Shown here one piece after another: positions 7,098-15,105 of a DNA stretch of 64,000 nucleotides. Numbering within the stretch: position 1 is the first letter of the stretch; every line of letters begins with the position of its first letter. The position numbers were made by a program, and so were the translations under genes. The DNA comes from DTKD01 sp050948905. Lineage in GTDB: Bacteria; Armatimonadota; UBA5829. The stretch is from positions 2,356,001 to 2,420,000 of the forward strand of contig JBMNES010000001.1 of the NCBI GenBank assembly GCA_050948905.1. Reading direction: 5' to 3'. The notes beneath the pieces are model-generated. The model ran no database searches, was not told the DNA's origin, and saw only the letters and a list, made by a program, of their open reading frames with translations.

Positions 7098-8717
7098 TTG
7101 GCAACAGACAGTCAATTGTTGTGCAACATTCGCGTTGCGCTGGGTCAGATCAATACGACGGTAGGAGACCTCGACGGCAACGCTAAATTGATTAGTGACA
7201 ATATAAAACATGCTCGCGATTGTGGTGCGGATATTGTCGTTTTCCCCGAACTGGCTATCACCGGCTATCCCCCTGAGGATTTGCTGCTGCGAAAGGATTT
7301 TATCGCCGACAACATTTCCACTCTAAGAAATATCGCACAGCACACTTATGGCATCACTGCATTGGTCGGCTTTGTCGATTCAGATGCTGCGGGGATGTAC
7401 AACGCGGCGGCTGTTATCTGCGACGGCGAAATCTGTGGAGTTTATCGCAAGTCGAGTCTGTGTAACTACAGATACTTCGACGAGCACCGCTACTTTCAGG
7501 CAGGGCGAACCAGCGGCATCTTTAAGATATCAAGCGCCACCTGTCGTATATCCATTCACGGCGACTGTCTCGACCACGCGGACGACGCAGATATAATCTT
7601 CGACCTAAACGCCTCCCCGTTTTATCCCGGTCAATCGAGCGATCGGGAGCAGCAACTTAAACGCAACGGCCGTGCAATAATTCAGGTCAACCTTGTCGGC
7701 GGTCAGGACGAATTAGTCTTTGCAGGCGGATCGGTAGTTACAAGTGAGGCAGGGGAGACTGTTTTCAGAGGGGTGCCGTTTAAACAGCAACTCGCCATCG
7801 TCGATATAGCCGTCCCCGGGGACAAAACGGCTCGTCCAGAAACATCAAAATCAGCGTGCGAACCGACCCCATCCGCGCAGTCTGTAAGCGAGGTCGAGGA
7901 AATATATAGCGCACTCGTGCTCGGCACTCAGGATTACGCATACAAAAATGGATTTAAGGAAGTTGCTCTAGGAATGAGCGGCGGGCTTGATTCGGCTTTG
8001 GTGGCCTGCATAGCGGTCGATGCGGTCGGCGCCGATTCGGTTCATCTACTGATAATGCCCTCCATATATTCCTCGCACGACACCCAGTCCGACGCGGAGT
8101 TGATGGCAGAAAAGTTAGGAGTAAAGCACAGCCGGGTGCCTATAAACGCACTTCTGCAAGCGTACCGCGAGCCTCTAAATACGCTGTTTGGCGATCATCC
8201 GGCTGGCATAGTGGAGGAGAATCTCCAGGCGCGAATTCGGGGCAATCTGCTGATGGCGCTGGCCAATCAAACAGGCGCACTTATATTAAATACCAGCAAC
8301 AAAAGCGAAACAGCTTGCGGTTATTCGACACTTTACGGGGATATGGCAGGCGGCTTCTCTGTTCTCAAAAGCTGTCCCAAAACTCTGGTTTACAGACTCT
8401 GCGAATACCGCAACACGATTTCTTCCGTCATACCGGAATCCATTATCTCTCGCCCTCCTTCCGCCGAGCTGCGCCCCGACCAAAAGGACACCGATTCCCT
8501 GCCGCCTTACGATGTTTTGGATCCGATATTAGAAGCATACATCCAACAGCGCCTGGCAGTCCATGAAATCGTGCAGATGGGTTACAATGAGGAGCTTGTT
8601 CGAAGAATAATCCGATTGGTAAATCTCAGCGAATATAAACGTCGCCAGGCCGCGCCGGGCGTGTTATGGGGCTGGGATATGAAACTACCGATGACAAACG
8701 CCTATAAAGAGGGCTAA
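7098..8717 (+). CDS. nadE: NAD(+) synthetase with an altered glutaminase domain
   Basis: Last step of NAD biosynthesis: amidation of deamido-NAD with ATP. The start is TTG 7098, with GAGGAG about nine bases upstream. The 539-residue protein has the two-domain layout of glutamine-dependent enzymes. Residues 1-265 are nitrilase-like, and about 275-539 form the synthetase domain with the ATP-binding S294-GGLDS motif and the LNTSNKSE region. In the glutaminase half, the catalytic Glu (E51 in FPELAITGYPPED) and Lys (K118 in YRKSSLCNY) are kept. The segment that normally reads ICED-x-W is IHGDCLD, with His at the nucleophile position (H154), and about eight residues are missing after it. The domain is therefore probably unable to use glutamine in the normal way, and ammonia may be the substrate. 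The synthetase half looks complete. Confidence 0.9.
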   Translation: MATDSQLLCNIRVALGQINTTVGDLDGNAKLISDNIKHARDCGADIVVFPELAITGYPPEDLLLRKDFIADNISTLRNIAQHTYGITALVGFVDSDAAGMYNAAAVICDGEICGVYRKSSLCNYRYFDEHRYFQAGRTSGIFKISSATCRISIHGDCLDHADDADIIFDLNASPFYPGQSSDREQQLKRNGRAIIQVNLVGGQDELVFAGGSVVTSEAGETVFRGVPFKQQLAIVDIAVPGDKTARPETSKSACEPTPSAQSVSEVEEIYSALVLGTQDYAYKNGFKEVALGMSGGLDSALVACIAVDAVGADSVHLLIMPSIYSSHDTQSDAELMAEKLGVKHSRVPINALLQAYREPLNTLFGDHPAGIVEENLQARIRGNLLMALANQTGALILNTSNKSETACGYSTLYGDMAGGFSVLKSCPKTLVYRLCEYRNTISSVIPESIISRPPSAELRPDQKDTDSLPPYDVLDPILEAYIQQRLAVHEIVQMGYNEELVRRIIRLVNLSEYKRRQAAPGVLWGWDMKLPMTNAYKEG

Positions 8718-8823
8718 TTCCGCCGTCGAAGCAATTGGGTCACTAAAACAACGACAACAGTAACATTATGTATGGCCGGGACAGAGGCACTACGGCGACT
8801 AGCCTAAATACGGTATTTTATAC

Positions 8824-8960
8824 GTCACAAACCCTGTCATTTCGAACGTCACAAACCCTGTCATTTCGAACGTCACAATTTCGAACGTCACAAACCCCGT
8901 CATTTCGAACGTCACAAACCCCGTCATTTCGAACGCAGTGAGAAATCTGCTTTTTCCGGT
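8824..8960. repeat. Iterated 24-base half-element leading into a complete GTCATTTCGAAC element
   Basis: Units begin at 8824, 8848, 8872, 8887 and 8911. The period is 24 bases, with one unit shortened to 15. Each unit is GTCACAAACCC plus TGTCATTTCGAAC or close to it. The series ends in a full element that continues GCAGTGAGAAATCTGC and a T run. It looks as if only the left half of the dispersed element has been duplicated in place. There are no unique spacers, so it is not a CRISPR array. Confidence 0.85.
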
Positions 8961-8990
8961 TGACGGTTAACGGTTGTCGGTTGTCAGTTC
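8958..8990. repeat. Short GGTTGNC-type tandem repeat
   Basis: Four to five imperfect seven-base units (GGTTGAC, GGTTAAC, GGTTGTC, GGTTGTC, then a decayed copy) directly follow the complete dispersed element. This matches the arrays at 2919-2949 and 21421-21469. Confidence 0.65.
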
Positions 8991-9001
8991 TTATAAATAG
9001 A

Positions 9002-9029
9002 TAGGTGGCGATCTCCGAATCGCCACCTC
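9002..9029. repeat. CTCCGA-loop hairpin, variant stem
   Basis: The arms are GGTGGCGAT (9004-9012) and ATCGCCACC (9019-9027) around the loop CTCCGA. Compared with the copies at 2955-3169, an A:T pair in the stem is replaced by G:C on both sides, which keeps the pairing. The flanking bases ATA and TCG are shared. Confidence 0.85.
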
Positions 9030-9060
9030 GTAACCCCACTGTCTTCCAAAAATAACGTAG

Positions 9061-9082
9061 TGTCCGATCTCCGTCTCGGACA
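9061..9082. repeat. CTCCG-loop hairpin with a different stem
   Basis: TGTCCGA (9061-9067) pairs with TCGGACA (9076-9082). The loop region reads TCTCCGTC, so the CTCCG core of the neighbouring hairpin is kept while the stem sequence is unrelated. It lies 32 bases after the hairpin at 9004-9027. Confidence 0.7.
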
Positions 9083-9137
9083 ATCCCGTCGCGAAAGCTG
9101 CTCCAGGCTGGGACAGAGGCTCGGCCATTACGCTCAC

Positions 9138-9185
9138 AAATTTATTTCTGGTTTTCGCTCTATCTGCCCTTTCGCGTTTCCTTCC
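9138..9185. repeat. Dispersed module TTTCTGG..TTTCGCGTT
   Basis: Second copy of the pyrimidine-rich module, here TTTCTGGTTTTCGC followed by CCCTTTCGCGTTTCC. It closes the intergenic region 8718-9203, which holds only repeat modules and no credible gene. Confidence 0.65.
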
Positions 9186-9203
9186 CCTCAGCGCCAGCTT
9201 TGC

Positions 9204-10568
9204 TCAATTCTCATCAGTGCCGAACAGATTATCCTTAATAACGACGTTCTTCTTAGCGTTATTGACAATCTGCCTGTTCGAATAGAACTCATTGCCCGTA
9301 ATAATCGCAGATACAGTCTTCTCCCCAATCACGATCGGAGCGTGGCCCGCTGTGCCGATGAAAACGCTGTTAGAAATCCCTATTCTCCCACCTGCGACAT
9401 TTATATATTCTTTAGTCTTTGGCGCGGGATCAATCGCGTGAAATGAACAATTATCGAAAGACACTCTGCCGCGACCATCGATACGGATCATCTCCTGCGC
9501 TTCGATCTCCCCTGACGCGCCGAATATGCCGCAACTTGTGAAACGAACAGGGCCGGAGTTCTTCTCGCTCACGACGATACGGCCGAATATCTGCGAGTTG
9601 GAGAAGCTGATGCCCGAATGCCCCTGGGTCTCTTCTACAAAGACAGCGACATCGCAACAGTCCGCCCCGCTCTGGGTCATCAGATAGTTGCCTGGTCCAG
9701 GGTCAGACGCTTTCATGAAATGAATGCCAGTCTTATACAAAATCGCAAAGCAGTTGGATACGTATTCCCAGTCGGATCTGGCAAAGATAAATGCGGTCCC
9801 GTTCTTAAACACCCAATCATCTGTCTTCGGCGCTTTCCCGCCCAGCACATGTGCGGTCCAGAACGGCCAGAAGTGGATGTTCTCCAGGCGGCCGACGTCG
9901 AAACACACGTCTACGAAAAGCCCTTTATACAGCGGTTGCCCGTAGAGGTTGCGGATGTAGTGTCTTCCTGCGACGCGACTACCAAAATCGACGCCCTGAT
10001 AAGGGTTGACCAGTAGACAATCGATAATGCTGGGATTATCACACCCTGCCGAGGCAACGCACCAGGGATACGCGACCGGCTCCGTGTCCACCTTCTGCTC
10101 CGGATAGTAAATTGTCATTCCTTTGAGGGTCGAATTAGTGTTCAGTGTGATAAACGGTACACCGTTCGAATCACCTGCGCCCTCAACCGCCAGCAGCACA
10201 CTGCCTGTGAGCCATGTCTTGTCGGAGTTATTCTTGGCTGAGACAATGGATGGTGGCTCGATCTTTGTCGGGCACGGAGGTGCGGTCCAGATTCCCTCAA
10301 GGGTGACACAGGCGGGAATGCTGAGGTGTGTTTTAATCATATAATTGCCGGCTGGAACCCGAACAATTCCACCGCCAGCCTCGCCCGCTTCAGCTAACGC
10401 CTTCTGGAAAGCATCGGTGTCATCGGTGACTCCATCACCCTTAGCTCCAAAGTCTTTAACGCTGCGTGCGAAATCACTTGAGGCTGCATAACTGCCAATT
10501 GGCAGAAGCCCAAGAAGAAATGCTGCAAATAGTATCTTAAAAATACACAAAATCATAATCCTCCACAT
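9204..10568 (-). CDS. Secreted pectate-lyase-superfamily (right-handed beta-helix) protein
   Basis: Probable extracellular polysaccharide-active protein. The 454-residue product has an N-terminal signal peptide (hydrophobic run, then GSYAAS). It continues with the diagnostic start of the pectate lyase 3 / GH28-like family, VKDFGAKGDGVTDDTDAF, and then the GGIVRVPAGNYMI strand turn. The remainder has the repeating short strands of a parallel beta-helix. The catalytic Asp pairs of true polygalacturonases cannot be recognised with certainty, so the substrate is unknown. The start at ATG 10568 has a weak ribosome site; an ATG at 10556 follows GGAGG too closely to be clearly better. It stands alone between two repeat-bearing regions. 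The GH78, GH2 and DUF1080 genes elsewhere in the window suggest a carbohydrate-degrading organism. Confidence 0.8.
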   Translation of the reverse strand: MWRIMILCIFKILFAAFLLGLLPIGSYAASSDFARSVKDFGAKGDGVTDDTDAFQKALAEAGEAGGGIVRVPAGNYMIKTHLSIPACVTLEGIWTAPPCPTKIEPPSIVSAKNNSDKTWLTGSVLLAVEGAGDSNGVPFITLNTNSTLKGMTIYYPEQKVDTEPVAYPWCVASAGCDNPSIIDCLLVNPYQGVDFGSRVAGRHYIRNLYGQPLYKGLFVDVCFDVGRLENIHFWPFWTAHVLGGKAPKTDDWVFKNGTAFIFARSDWEYVSNCFAILYKTGIHFMKASDPGPGNYLMTQSGADCCDVAVFVEETQGHSGISFSNSQIFGRIVVSEKNSGPVRFTSCGIFGASGEIEAQEMIRIDGRGRVSFDNCSFHAIDPAPKTKEYINVAGGRIGISNSVFIGTAGHAPIVIGEKTVSAIITGNEFYSNRQIVNNAKKNVVIKDNLFGTDEN

Positions 10569-10680
10569 CTGGCGTCTCGACAGAGATACCCTGTCGTTTC
10601 GAGCATGACAGACACTTCGTCATTCCAAGCGAAGTACCCTCGTTACCTCAAGCGTATCGAGGACTCTGTTTTATCGATTA
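10569..10680. repeat. Decayed copies of the dispersed GTCATTTCGAAC element
   Basis: Fragments such as ACCCTGTCGTTTCGAGCA and TCGTCATTCCAAGCGAAG resemble the complete elements at 3248-3302 and 8824-8960 but no longer form a full unit. They lie between the divergent beta-helix and dnaN genes. Confidence 0.5.
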
Positions 10681-10762
10681 CCGATAGCATCTGCAATGAC
10701 GCAGTGTACGGCCGCAGCCTTGGCACCCGCTTTTGCCCTCCGCGCTTCTGGCTGAAATAACC

Positions 10763-10791
10763 TTGTCAGTGGTTGCTGGCTGTGGTATACT
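10763..10791 (+). promoter_or_regulatory. Sigma-70 promoter of dnaN
   Basis: TTGTCA (10763-10768) and TATACT (10786-10791) are separated by 17 bases. Transcription would start near 10798, about 24 bases before the dnaN ATG, which has GGAGGGAA upstream. Confidence 0.8.
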
Positions 10792-10821
10792 AACGCGATT
10801 CAAAGAATCGGAGGGAACCGG

Positions 10822-11922
10822 ATGAGGGTTATCTGTGCGCGAAAAGACCTTTACGAGGGAGTCCAGACTGCGGCCAGGGCGGTCAGCGCTCGCACCTCGC
10901 TGCCTATTCTCGGACACTTGCTGATTTCTGCTGAGGACGACAGGCTCCTCATTTCTGCAACTGACCTTGAAATTGGCATGGAGTGTGTCGTCGAGGCTAA
11001 CATTGTGGAACCAGGTTCGATGACGGTGCCTGCACGGGTGTTCAACGAGGTTTTGTCATCGCTTCCTGAGACTGACGTATCTCTCACGCTTGATGAAGAA
11101 TACAATGTGAAAATCCAGTGCGCAGCCTCAGAATTTTCCATAAAGAGCCTTCCGCCGGAAGAGTTCCCAATGCTGCCGCAGGTAGTAGAGGAACAAAGAT
11201 TCACCATCAACTGCGACGTCTTACGAGACGCGGTCAAAAAGACGGCGTTTGCTGTGGGAATCGACGAATCTCGTGCTATTCTCACCGGCATATTGCTACA
11301 ACTGACCGAAAATGGACTGAAATTTGTCTCCACCGACACGCATCGACTCTGTGTGATGGACTGCGAAACGACCGAATCCTCCGGCACGATAAATGCCACC
11401 GTGCCCGGCAGAGCGTTGACCGAGCTTTCCAGGGTTGTGCCAGAGGGCGATGGTATCGTATCTGTCACTATATCATCTAGCCAAATAAAGTTTACCGTCG
11501 ATGATACGATACTGGTTTCGCGGCTTATAGAGGGTCAGTTTCCCAATTTTGAGAAAGTCATCCCTACTGAGCACACCAAGACGCTCATCATCCCCACTGC
11601 TCAGTTCGAACAGAGTCTGAAACGCGCCGCCATCGTCGCTCGCGATAGCTCGTTTAGAACTACCCTTAAGACCGCCGATGGTAAGCTCACTCTTACTGCA
11701 GAGAGCGGCAGCGTCGGTACGGCTCACGAGGAAGTCGAGATCGTCAAGGAAGGCGACGATATTGAAATGGCGTTCAGTGCCAGGTATCTTCTTGATCTGC
11801 TGGCGGTTGTGGACACTGAGGCTGTGATAATGGAATTGAGCGGTGAAGTAAATCAGGCACTGATTCGTCCACAGGGTCAGGATGATTACCTGTATGTCGT
11901 TATGCCTATGCAGGTAAGATAA
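10822..11922 (+). CDS. dnaN: DNA polymerase III sliding clamp (beta subunit)
   Basis: Ring-shaped processivity clamp that tethers the replicative polymerase to DNA. The 366-residue length is normal. The three-fold repeated clamp domain is visible, with family motifs such as RTSLPILGHLLISAED in the first domain, TDTHRLCVMD in the second and the C-terminal end PMQVR, close to the usual PMR(L/V). ATG 10822 has a strong Shine-Dalgarno and its own promoter. The gene is not next to dnaA here. I saw no DnaA-box cluster around it, so this is not obviously the replication origin. Confidence 0.97.
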   Translation: MRVICARKDLYEGVQTAARAVSARTSLPILGHLLISAEDDRLLISATDLEIGMECVVEANIVEPGSMTVPARVFNEVLSSLPETDVSLTLDEEYNVKIQCAASEFSIKSLPPEEFPMLPQVVEEQRFTINCDVLRDAVKKTAFAVGIDESRAILTGILLQLTENGLKFVSTDTHRLCVMDCETTESSGTINATVPGRALTELSRVVPEGDGIVSVTISSSQIKFTVDDTILVSRLIEGQFPNFEKVIPTEHTKTLIIPTAQFEQSLKRAAIVARDSSFRTTLKTADGKLTLTAESGSVGTAHEEVEIVKEGDDIEMAFSARYLLDLLAVVDTEAVIMELSGEVNQALIRPQGQDDYLYVVMPMQVR

Positions 11923-12015
11923 AATCATCAGTTGTCGCGGTTGCTGACAGGGGCGCGGCTCATCGTCGATATTTATCCGACGGTTGCGGTTCGCGCATGC
12001 TGAACCCTCACCCTT

Positions 12016-12044
12016 TTGCCAAAGTATATCCTGTGTGCTATGCT
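12016..12044 (+). promoter_or_regulatory. Extended -10 promoter of the hisC-aroF-tyrA-cmk-plsC operon
   Basis: TTGCCA (12016-12021) is followed after 17 bases by TATGCT (12039-12044). A TGC triplet directly before the -10 box makes it an extended -10 promoter. The start of transcription should lie near 12051, close to the AAGGAG ribosome site at 12055-12060. The leader is thus very short and offers no room for an attenuator. Confidence 0.65.
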
Positions 12045-12068
12045 TTCTAAAGTTAAGGAGTCAATTTG

Positions 12069-13166
12069 ATGGCCGAAGCGGCTAATTTGTGCAGAAAATG
12101 TATACTGAATCTCACCCCGTATGTGCCGGGTAAACCCGTTGAGGAAGTGAAGCGGGAGCTTGGACTGGACGACGTTGTCAAGCTCGCCTCCAACGAAAAC
12201 CCGCTTGGCCCGTCCCCGCGCGCGCTTGAGGCTATGCGAGAGGCTCTCGAAAATGTGTCGCAATACCCCGAAGGCAGTTGTTTTGAGCTGCGAAAAGCCA
12301 CTGCGGCACATTTGGGTGTGGATCCGGATATGCTCATATTCGGAGCAGGCGCCGACGAAGTTATCCATTATCTCGGAGTAGCCCTGCTCGAAGACGGCGA
12401 CGAAATTGTGCAGGCGGACCCAAGTTTTGTGCAATATAAAGCAGCTTCAACTCTTATGGATTGTCCGGCGCATCTCGTCGGGCTAAAGGATTGGACCCAC
12501 GACCTGGATGCGATGCTCGATTGCGTCAACGAGCGCACCAAGATGTTTTTTATCACCAATCCAAACAACCCTACCGGCACTATGGTTACTTCCGAGCAGA
12601 TAGAAAGGGTGCTGGATGCGCTCCCTGCTCGCTGTTTGCTGGTGTTAGACGAAGCCTATTACGAGTATGCTGATGATCTCTCGTATACAAGATCAATAGA
12701 GTGGATAAAGCAGGGTCGAAACGTCATAGCTCTACGTACGTTTTCGAAGATTTATGCGCTGGCAGGGGTAAGGGTTGGCTACGGAGTTGCGCCGAAGGGC
12801 ATAATTGACCTGTTAGAGCGCGTCCGTGCGCCATTCAATGTAAACTCAATCGCACAGGCTGGTGCGGTGGCGAGTCTTGCTGATCCGCAGCAGGTAAGTC
12901 GCAGCAGGGATCAAAATCGCCGCTCGAAAGAGTATCTTTATAGTGAATTGGACAGAATGGGGCTTTCTTATACCCCGACACAGGCAAACTTTTTGTGGAT
13001 AGACGTGGGTCGAAATTGCCGGGAGGTCTTTGATGGGCTGCTGCGGCAGGGCGTTATCGTCCGCACAGGAGACATTTTCGGCTGCCCGAACCATATCCGC
13101 GTTACAACTGGAACCGACGAGCAAAACGAACGGTTTATTGATTCTCTTGGAAAGGTGCTGGCATGA
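12069..13166 (+). CDS. hisC: Histidinol-phosphate / aromatic aminotransferase
   Basis: Pyridoxal-phosphate aminotransferase of fold type I, HisC family. ATG 12069 is chosen over TTG 12066 because AAGGAG lies eight bases upstream. The 365-residue protein has the motifs ASNENPLGPSPRA, FGAGADEVIH, NPNNPTG and the PLP-binding lysine in TFSKIYALAGVRVGYG. In histidine biosynthesis it makes histidinol phosphate from imidazole acetol phosphate. It lies in one operon with DAHP synthase and prephenate dehydrogenase, and overlaps aroF by four bases. An equally likely main role is therefore the last step of tyrosine or phenylalanine synthesis, since HisC-family enzymes often accept aromatic substrates. 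Confidence 0.93.
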   Translation: MAEAANLCRKCILNLTPYVPGKPVEEVKRELGLDDVVKLASNENPLGPSPRALEAMREALENVSQYPEGSCFELRKATAAHLGVDPDMLIFGAGADEVIHYLGVALLEDGDEIVQADPSFVQYKAASTLMDCPAHLVGLKDWTHDLDAMLDCVNERTKMFFITNPNNPTGTMVTSEQIERVLDALPARCLLVLDEAYYEYADDLSYTRSIEWIKQGRNVIALRTFSKIYALAGVRVGYGVAPKGIIDLLERVRAPFNVNSIAQAGAVASLADPQQVSRSRDQNRRSKEYLYSELDRMGLSYTPTQANFLWIDVGRNCREVFDGLLRQGVIVRTGDIFGCPNHIRVTTGTDEQNERFIDSLGKVLA

Positions 13167-14185
13167 TAGTTATACTTTCACCAGAAGCTTCAGAATCCGA
13201 TCTTGATGAGATTCTTGGGAATTTAAAAGAAAGAGGATATGGCGTACACATATCCAAGGGCATTGAGAAGACCATCGTTGGGGTCATCGGTGCTCATGAC
13301 GACGATAAGCTGATCGTGGCTGAACAGCTCTCCTCGTTGGCCTACGTAGAGCGAGTTGTGCCCATTCTGAAGCCCTTTAAAGTCGTCAGCCGAGAGTTTC
13401 ACCCGGACAAGACCATTATTAAGGTCGGCGGGGTCGACATAGGGGGTCAGAAGGTCGCCGTGATGGCTGGTCCTTGCTCGGTGGAATCTGAGGGTCAGAC
13501 TATCGAAGTCGCAAAGGCGGTCAAAGCGGCAGGGGCTAGTATCCTTCGAGGAGGGGCATTCAAACCCAGCACCTCGCCTTATAGCTTCCACGGCCTTGGC
13601 GAGGATGCTTTGAAGATGCTGGCTGCGGCTAGAGAAATCACGGGGATGCCGATTATCACCGAGGTTATGGATACGCGTGACGTTGAGCTGGTCTCCAAAT
13701 ACGCCGACATACTGCAGATAGGCACTCGCAACATGGCGAACTATTCACTGCTGACAGAGGTCGGCAATGCGCGCAAGCCGGTTATGCTGAAGCGGGGAAT
13801 GGCGTCTACCATTGAAGAGTGGCTCCAGGCGGCGGAGTATATCGCAAACCAGGGCAACTACGAGATCATACTCTGCGAGCGAGGCATTCGAACTTTTGAG
13901 ACATACACTCGGAATACTTTCGACGTCAGCGCTATTCCTACAGTGCTCGGCTTGAGCCATTTGCCGATCATCGCGGATCCCAGCCACGGCACAGGGCGAA
14001 GAGCTTTGGTGCCGGGAGTCGCAAAGGCTGCCGTAGCTGCGGGGGCTGATGGCTTGATGATCGAAGTGCACCCACAGCCGGAGAAAGCGCTGAAAGACGG
14101 CGCACAATCACTTACGCCGGATGGATTTGATGTTTTGCTTAAGGAGTGCGGCGCCGTCGCTCGTGCGGTCGGTAGATACATCTGA
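13163..14185 (+). CDS. aroF: 3-deoxy-7-phosphoheptulonate (DAHP) synthase, type I beta with N-terminal regulatory domain
   Basis: First committed step of the shikimate pathway: condensation of phosphoenolpyruvate and erythrose 4-phosphate. The 340-residue protein has an N-terminal ferredoxin-like domain (residues 1-75, starting MIVILSPEASESDLDE), as in the Thermotoga enzyme, where it mediates feedback inhibition by tyrosine. The catalytic barrel follows, with AGPCSVES, GGAFKPSTSPYSFHG, QIGTRNM, KRGM, ERGIRTFE and DPSHGTGRR. All metal- and phosphate-binding motifs appear intact. The ATG overlaps the hisC stop, and the TGA of aroF overlaps the tyrA ATG, so translation is tightly coupled. Confidence 0.96.
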   Translation: MIVILSPEASESDLDEILGNLKERGYGVHISKGIEKTIVGVIGAHDDDKLIVAEQLSSLAYVERVVPILKPFKVVSREFHPDKTIIKVGGVDIGGQKVAVMAGPCSVESEGQTIEVAKAVKAAGASILRGGAFKPSTSPYSFHGLGEDALKMLAAAREITGMPIITEVMDTRDVELVSKYADILQIGTRNMANYSLLTEVGNARKPVMLKRGMASTIEEWLQAAEYIANQGNYEIILCERGIRTFETYTRNTFDVSAIPTVLGLSHLPIIADPSHGTGRRALVPGVAKAAVAAGADGLMIEVHPQPEKALKDGAQSLTPDGFDVLLKECGAVARAVGRYI

Positions 14186-15078
14186 TGCAGCCCACTGATT
14201 CCAACTCGGTGATATTCGACACCGTCGCGGTAGTTGGCGTTGGCCTGATCGGCGGTTCGATTGGTATGGCCGCAAGACGTAAGGGGTTGGTTCGGCGGGT
14301 CATAGGCATCGGCAGGGCCGAGCAGAGGTTGATGCGGGCCAAAATCCTGGGGGCCATTGATGAATATACCCTCGATATGGCAAAAGGCGCCTCTTCGGCT
14401 GATCTGGTCATTATCTGCACGCCTGTGCGATTAGTCGTGCCGACTCTTGAAGCCATGATAGGGTCCCTGCAGCCCGGGGCGATTGTCACCGACGCAGGGA
14501 GCACAAAACGGGAGATAGTCGAGCAGGCCGATGCGATTATGCCTTCGGGGACATATTTCGTAGGTGGTCACCCGATGGCTGGATCGGAGCAGACCGGTGT
14601 GCAGGCGGCCAGGGCAGACCTGTTTGAAGGCGCGACCTATGTCCTGACTCCACAGGCGGATACTCATATCGCGGCTTTGGGAAGAGTGGCGGACTTCGCG
14701 ATGGGGCTTGGCGCGAAGGTTGAGATTCTTGACCCGGAAAAACATGATCGAGCCGTGAGTGTAATCAGCCACCTACCCCATGCGATCGCATCAGCATTGA
14801 TGCAGCTTGCTCAGGCCTGCCACACGCGCTCGGAGAGGGCTTTTCATCTCGCTGCGGGCAGTTTCAGGGACCTTACCAGGATAGCCGATAGCTCTCCGGA
14901 ACTGTGGCGGGATATTTGCCTTACTAATTCGACTTCCGTTGCCGAGGCCATCACTGGGTTACAGGAGATTTTAGAGGAATTCAAGAAGTCTCTGAACGCA
15001 AAAGACGAAAAATCGATAGAGAAGTTCTTCGAAATTGGCCGGCAGATTCGAGAAGAGTATCTCAGAATCTCTCAGTGA
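14185..15078 (+). CDS. tyrA: Prephenate dehydrogenase
   Basis: Oxidative decarboxylation of prephenate to 4-hydroxyphenylpyruvate for tyrosine synthesis. The 297-residue protein has an N-terminal Rossmann domain with VVGVGLIGGSIGMA, the TDAGSTKREIV and GGHPMAGSEQTG motifs, and a helical C-terminal domain with VISHLPHAIA and a DLTRIADSSPELW signature. There is no ACT domain, so feedback control probably lies in the N-terminal domain of the upstream DAHP synthase. The start overlaps the aroF stop by one base. The usual downstream partner aroA is not present; cmk follows after 27 bases. Confidence 0.95.
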   Translation: MQPTDSNSVIFDTVAVVGVGLIGGSIGMAARRKGLVRRVIGIGRAEQRLMRAKILGAIDEYTLDMAKGASSADLVIICTPVRLVVPTLEAMIGSLQPGAIVTDAGSTKREIVEQADAIMPSGTYFVGGHPMAGSEQTGVQAARADLFEGATYVLTPQADTHIAALGRVADFAMGLGAKVEILDPEKHDRAVSVISHLPHAIASALMQLAQACHTRSERAFHLAAGSFRDLTRIADSSPELWRDICLTNSTSVAEAITGLQEILEEFKKSLNAKDEKSIEKFFEIGRQIREEYLRISQ

Positions 15079-15105
15079 TCGGATCGAAGTTACATATTTT
15101 GTGTA

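Noticed and set aside
8824..8960. Short regularly spaced direct repeats that could suggest a CRISPR array
   Set aside because: The spacers are nearly identical to one another, the period is only 24-25 bases, and no cas genes are near. They are iterated halves of a dispersed element.
10569..10821. Replication origin next to dnaN
   Set aside because: There is no dnaA, no cluster of TTATCCACA-type boxes and no AT-rich unwinding region; the sequence holds decayed repeats and the dnaN promoter.
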